Origin: Oikopleura dioica
Lineage: Eukaryota > Chordata > Appendicularia > Copelata > Oikopleuridae
Direction of reading: 5' to 3'
DNA length: 35,216 nucleotides
Assembly: GCA_907165135.1 (NCBI GenBank)
Contig: CAJRAX010000012.1
Location: 1 to 35,216, forward strand
In this document: positions 32,468 to 35,216 of the stretch, piece by piece
How the letters are laid out: every line of letters begins with the position of its first letter
Position numbering within the stretch: the first letter of the stretch is position 1
Notes under the pieces: model-generated
Told to the model about the DNA's origin: nothing
Seen by the model: the letters and a program-made list of their open reading frames with translations, nothing else
Database searches by the model: none
Made by a program: the position numbers and the translations under genes

Positions 32468-33744
32468 TGATACCTTTTCTGAGTCTCTTTTACTGCTGAT
32501 TGCAATTAACTATCAATTTTTAATCAAATTTTCTGCAAGAAAATACAAGAAAATATATTTTGCGGCGTTCAGAGGGAGATTTATTGTGAGACTGATTCAA
32601 AATAAAATTTGGCGGTGAGCGAAAATTTTAGCAGGTGCGCGAAAATGCATAACAAAGGCGAAAACAAAGACATAAACAAATGAAATTTCCTTTTTTGGAA
32701 ATAAGGCGCTTCAAGTTCATCCGGTGTATTTTTGAATCCATTTCGGATTTTGTATCTTCTTGCGGTTCGAGCCGGGTTCCCGAGCCGGAAGGGTTGAGTT
32801 TTCCAAAGTGAAGCGTTTTCTGAGTTTTTTCCGCCCAAAGAAGCCATTTTTTGTAAAAGAAGTAATTAGAATAAAGAATGTGAACATTTTAAAATAAAAT
32901 AATTTATAATCAAAATTGGTCAGTTATTTTAATCATAAATTAAGCGCAAAAGGTGATAACATAAATTAACAAGCATAAATAAAATTACAGTAAGAATTAA
33001 ATCACATAAAAATTACAGGTTAATAAAATCATATTAAAATTACAGTTAAAATAAAAATAACTTCGGCTCACCTTTCGGCAGTTACTGACGCAGTTCCCTT
33101 TGCCTTGGTAATTCGCGTCAAGCCTTATCGTTAATAAGGAACCGAAAAGGTCTCCCGTATCTGCTCAATCGCCCAAGGAGTGCTTTGTGAAGTTGATGAG
33201 TATGAAAGGAATGAAGAAGGAAAGATGACGGGAAGGTAGGACCCGTTTTCGTCGTCCGCGTCGATAGAGCATAGTCGTTGTTGATTTCAAATTAAACAGA
33301 ACAGAGTGAGAGCAAATCTATAGAATTAATGAAACAGGAGCAATCAGCGAATTTTTAACAATTATGCCAAAGTGAGGCAACATGCGAATTTGAAAATAAT
33401 TTTCATGCCATAATTTGCAAGCGGTTAGGGTTTTACATTGCTACAGTAGGAAGCTTTGCGTTAGAAAAAATGATTCTGAAATAATAAATGAACAGTAAGT
33501 ATGAAAGCACGCTTTATTTTTCCCCTAACCAAAGATTTTAAAGGATCTAAAGAAGATTTGATGAGAGCATTGTTGAGCGGAATAATCGACGCTATCTTTT
33601 TGAGTGAATTGACAAATTCAGATTTCGAATAAAATGAATTTTGGCCGTGAATCAGAACTACGACGGGTTGGAACTATTTTTCTTCCATTATTTTTTCCCG
33701 ATAAAGCACGTAGTTGAAGAGCAGCTGTTTCCCTAGTGGTATTA
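32468..33744 (-). mobile_element. Probable 3' LTR of a third gypsy-type element (element 3)
   Basis: Non-satellite DNA begins TGATACC, the same start as element 2. The sequence GGTATTA at 33738-33744 is its inverted complement with one mismatch, at the place expected left of a minus-strand pol. In element sense the sequence before it (an A run, then ATACCCA, then GGTCA) parallels the stretch before the element 1 LTR. It also has a CGTCGTCC/CGTTGTTG-rich tract near 33250-33285, like other LTRs here. GAACT (32463-32467) would be the left target duplication. The partner LTR lies outside the window, so the boundaries are inferred. Confidence 0.62.
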
Positions 33745-33871
33745 CTGTGACCACTCATGGGTATTTTCATTTTTTTTTTTTTTTAAAAGCGGGGAGGTGA
33801 ATCATTTTGCGATAAATTTCGGACGTTTTAGAGATCTAACGCAAAAGATATTTCATTTTTATTCGAAATCT
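33745..33871 (-). other. Spacer between element 3 pol and its LTR
   Basis: Noncoding. It contains a 15-base T run (33770-33784), an A run in element sense, followed by ATACCCA and GGTCA words shared with element 1 at about 7633-7660. No purine tract directly abuts the inferred LTR. Confidence 0.5.
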
Positions 33872-35216
33872 TCATGCATTTTCGAAAAATGAAGGATCAG
33901 GTCCAAAAACTAATTCTCCATTTTTTCTTTCATGTAAGGGGAATTTATTTGAAAAAAAATCATCTATTTTCGCAAATGCTTCTTGTTTTGACATGTAGAA
34001 TATGTCATTTATCCCGTAATGAGCTGCCAAACATTTAATTTCGACAAAACTCAAATGCTTTAAAAGAATCTCTTTCTGGCAAAAGAAAATCCCAAGAAAT
34101 AAAAATTCTCCTGAAATTGACTTCGACCAATTTGGATGATTTTGCTTGATAAAATCTCGAATAAAAATACGAAGTTCAGCACATGTATTTTTAGACGAAT
34201 CTAATAATCCAAATTTAAAAGCAATAAATTTAAGCATATTTTGATTTAATTCGCTTAATTTGAGGAAAACGCCCTTATTTACAACCATATTATTTTTAAT
34301 TTGATCGTATTTTCGTTCTATTTCCTCAAATAGCTCCGTGTTATCTACTTCTAGTTGAAAATTAACAGAACAGTCCATTTTTGAAGCTTCTTCTAGCTGA
34401 TTATACTTCTCAGCCCTAAGAAACTGAATAGTATATTCATCGCAAACAACGTTTTTTATCTCGTCAAAAATTTCGTTGACAGCATCTTGATCAACCCTCG
34501 GATCAACCTGCTGCCGTTTTTCACATGGATAAACAGATGAGTCTACCGAGGCCTCTCTCTCGCGCTTTTTACTAGCGATAGGTTCCGAAAGATTATAAAT
34601 TGTAGCGCTATCGAGTTCTGAACTCGACACTGTTATATTATCCATGATTGCTAAGTTAGGGAGGCTATCGAATGTGGCCGGGACAAAATTTTGACCATTT
34701 TCTATCTCGATGTTTTGCTCTTCTTCTAATTCTTTTTCCGATTCAGACCCTACGCTTGAATCTGAACCAGAGCTAGAGTTTGCATTTGAGCTATTGTTTT
34801 GGAAAATATTCTTTTTTTGGATAACTCGCTGCGGCTGAGATGGCGTTCTTAAAGGGGTTGAGCTCTGTGGAATATTGCTCTTATCTAGAGGGCCTTTACG
34901 GGTTTGGGATTGGCTCGATTTGCTACTTTCCAAAAATTTTTGCGCTCTCAAGGGGTCCATTTCTAAAGCGGCACCACTCGATTCTGTATTCCAAGAAGAG
35001 TCCGTCGACGACTCATTTGTATTGCTTTTATTCGAGGAAAGATCCGATTCAGAGGAATTTGCGATGGAGGACTCTTTTAACTGCTCAATGTCGACGCCAG
35101 TTTCAGAAGGAGAAACCTCTATACTTGTATTAGACCTTACGGCAGACGAAATAATATCTGAGAAGCATGGAAATTCAATTTGTTCAAATTTTTGAGTGTT
35201 AGGCAAGTTTTCTGAA
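33872..35216 (-). CDS. C-terminal part of a Pol-like polyprotein (element 3), partial
   Basis: An open frame from a stop at 33872-33874 to the window edge. The first in-frame TTG (35206) is not a convincing start because the frame stays open above it, so the gene continues outside. Numbered from that TTG, residues 1-210 are Ser-rich and low complexity, with an acidic run (SEKELEEEQ, 156-164) and a basic KKRERE patch (213-218). Residues about 280-444 align with the C-terminal domain of element 1 Pol: KGVFLKLSEL, AELRIFIRDFIKQNHPNW, SGEFLF, RKNGELVFGP. No integrase motif is visible, and it should lie to the right if this is pol. A stand-alone or domesticated gene remains possible. The function of the domain is unknown. 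Confidence 0.75.
   Translation of the reverse strand, partial: SENLPNTQKFEQIEFPCFSDIISSAVRSNTSIEVSPSETGVDIEQLKESSIANSSESDLSSNKSNTNESSTDSSWNTESSGAALEMDPLRAQKFLESSKSSQSQTRKGPLDKSNIPQSSTPLRTPSQPQRVIQKKNIFQNNSSNANSSSGSDSSVGSESEKELEEEQNIEIENGQNFVPATFDSLPNLAIMDNITVSSSELDSATIYNLSEPIASKKREREASVDSSVYPCEKRQQVDPRVDQDAVNEIFDEIKNVVCDEYTIQFLRAEKYNQLEEASKMDCSVNFQLEVDNTELFEEIERKYDQIKNNMVVNKGVFLKLSELNQNMLKFIAFKFGLLDSSKNTCAELRIFIRDFIKQNHPNWSKSISGEFLFLGIFFCQKEILLKHLSFVEIKCLAAHYGINDIFYMSKQEAFAKIDDFFSNKFPLHERKNGELVFGPDPSFFENA

Noticed and set aside
32581-32847. 88-codon minus-strand frame left of element 3 pol
   Set aside because: Lies inside the inferred LTR, has no recognisable motif and no homologue in the window.

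Overview
This window is animal-type repetitive DNA with no recognisable host gene. It is an A+T-rich satellite array (monomer about 59 bp, range roughly 57-60) broken up by Ty3/gypsy-type LTR retrotransposons. The element families and the satellite suggest an invertebrate, possibly a nematode. That placement is a weak inference, because nothing here is diagnostic of a taxon.

Layout. Satellite fills 1-424, 1443-6573, 13972-15228, 20044-30432 and 31514-32467, about 18 kb or half the window. Its orientation alternates: forward (monomer reads with GAACTCAACATCAT on the + strand) to 2700, reverse to about 6383, forward to 14377, reverse to about 26700, forward to 32467. Inserted in it are: (a) a solo LTR at 425-1442 with 5-bp target duplications, present again at 30433-31513 as part of a duplicated block; (b) a minus-strand element at 6574-13971 with two LTRs, gag, pol and a 5-bp target duplication ATCAT (element 1); (c) a plus-strand, internally deleted relative at 15229-20043 with target duplication TTGAG (element 2); (d) the 3' end of a third element from 32468 to the right edge, with a probable LTR at 32468-33744 and the C-terminal part of a Pol-like protein (element 3).

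How the parts work. Element 1 encodes Gag with two zinc knuckles, then protease, reverse transcriptase, RNase H and integrase. Element 2 keeps Gag, protease and part of the reverse transcriptase. In both, pol lies in the -1 frame relative to the end of gag. A canonical slippery heptamer (A_AAA_AAC or G_GGA_AAC) stands just before the gag stop, followed by a two-part stem-loop with the same 7-nt loop, CTGGTCA. Both copies are broken by frameshifts and stop codons, although their paired LTRs are nearly identical, so the insertions look recent.

The observations most worth following are the shared frameshift RNA element, a shared C-terminal Pol domain of about 160 residues that I do not recognise, the clustering of every independent insertion within 14 bp of the satellite monomer, and the higher-order and inverted organisation of the satellite.
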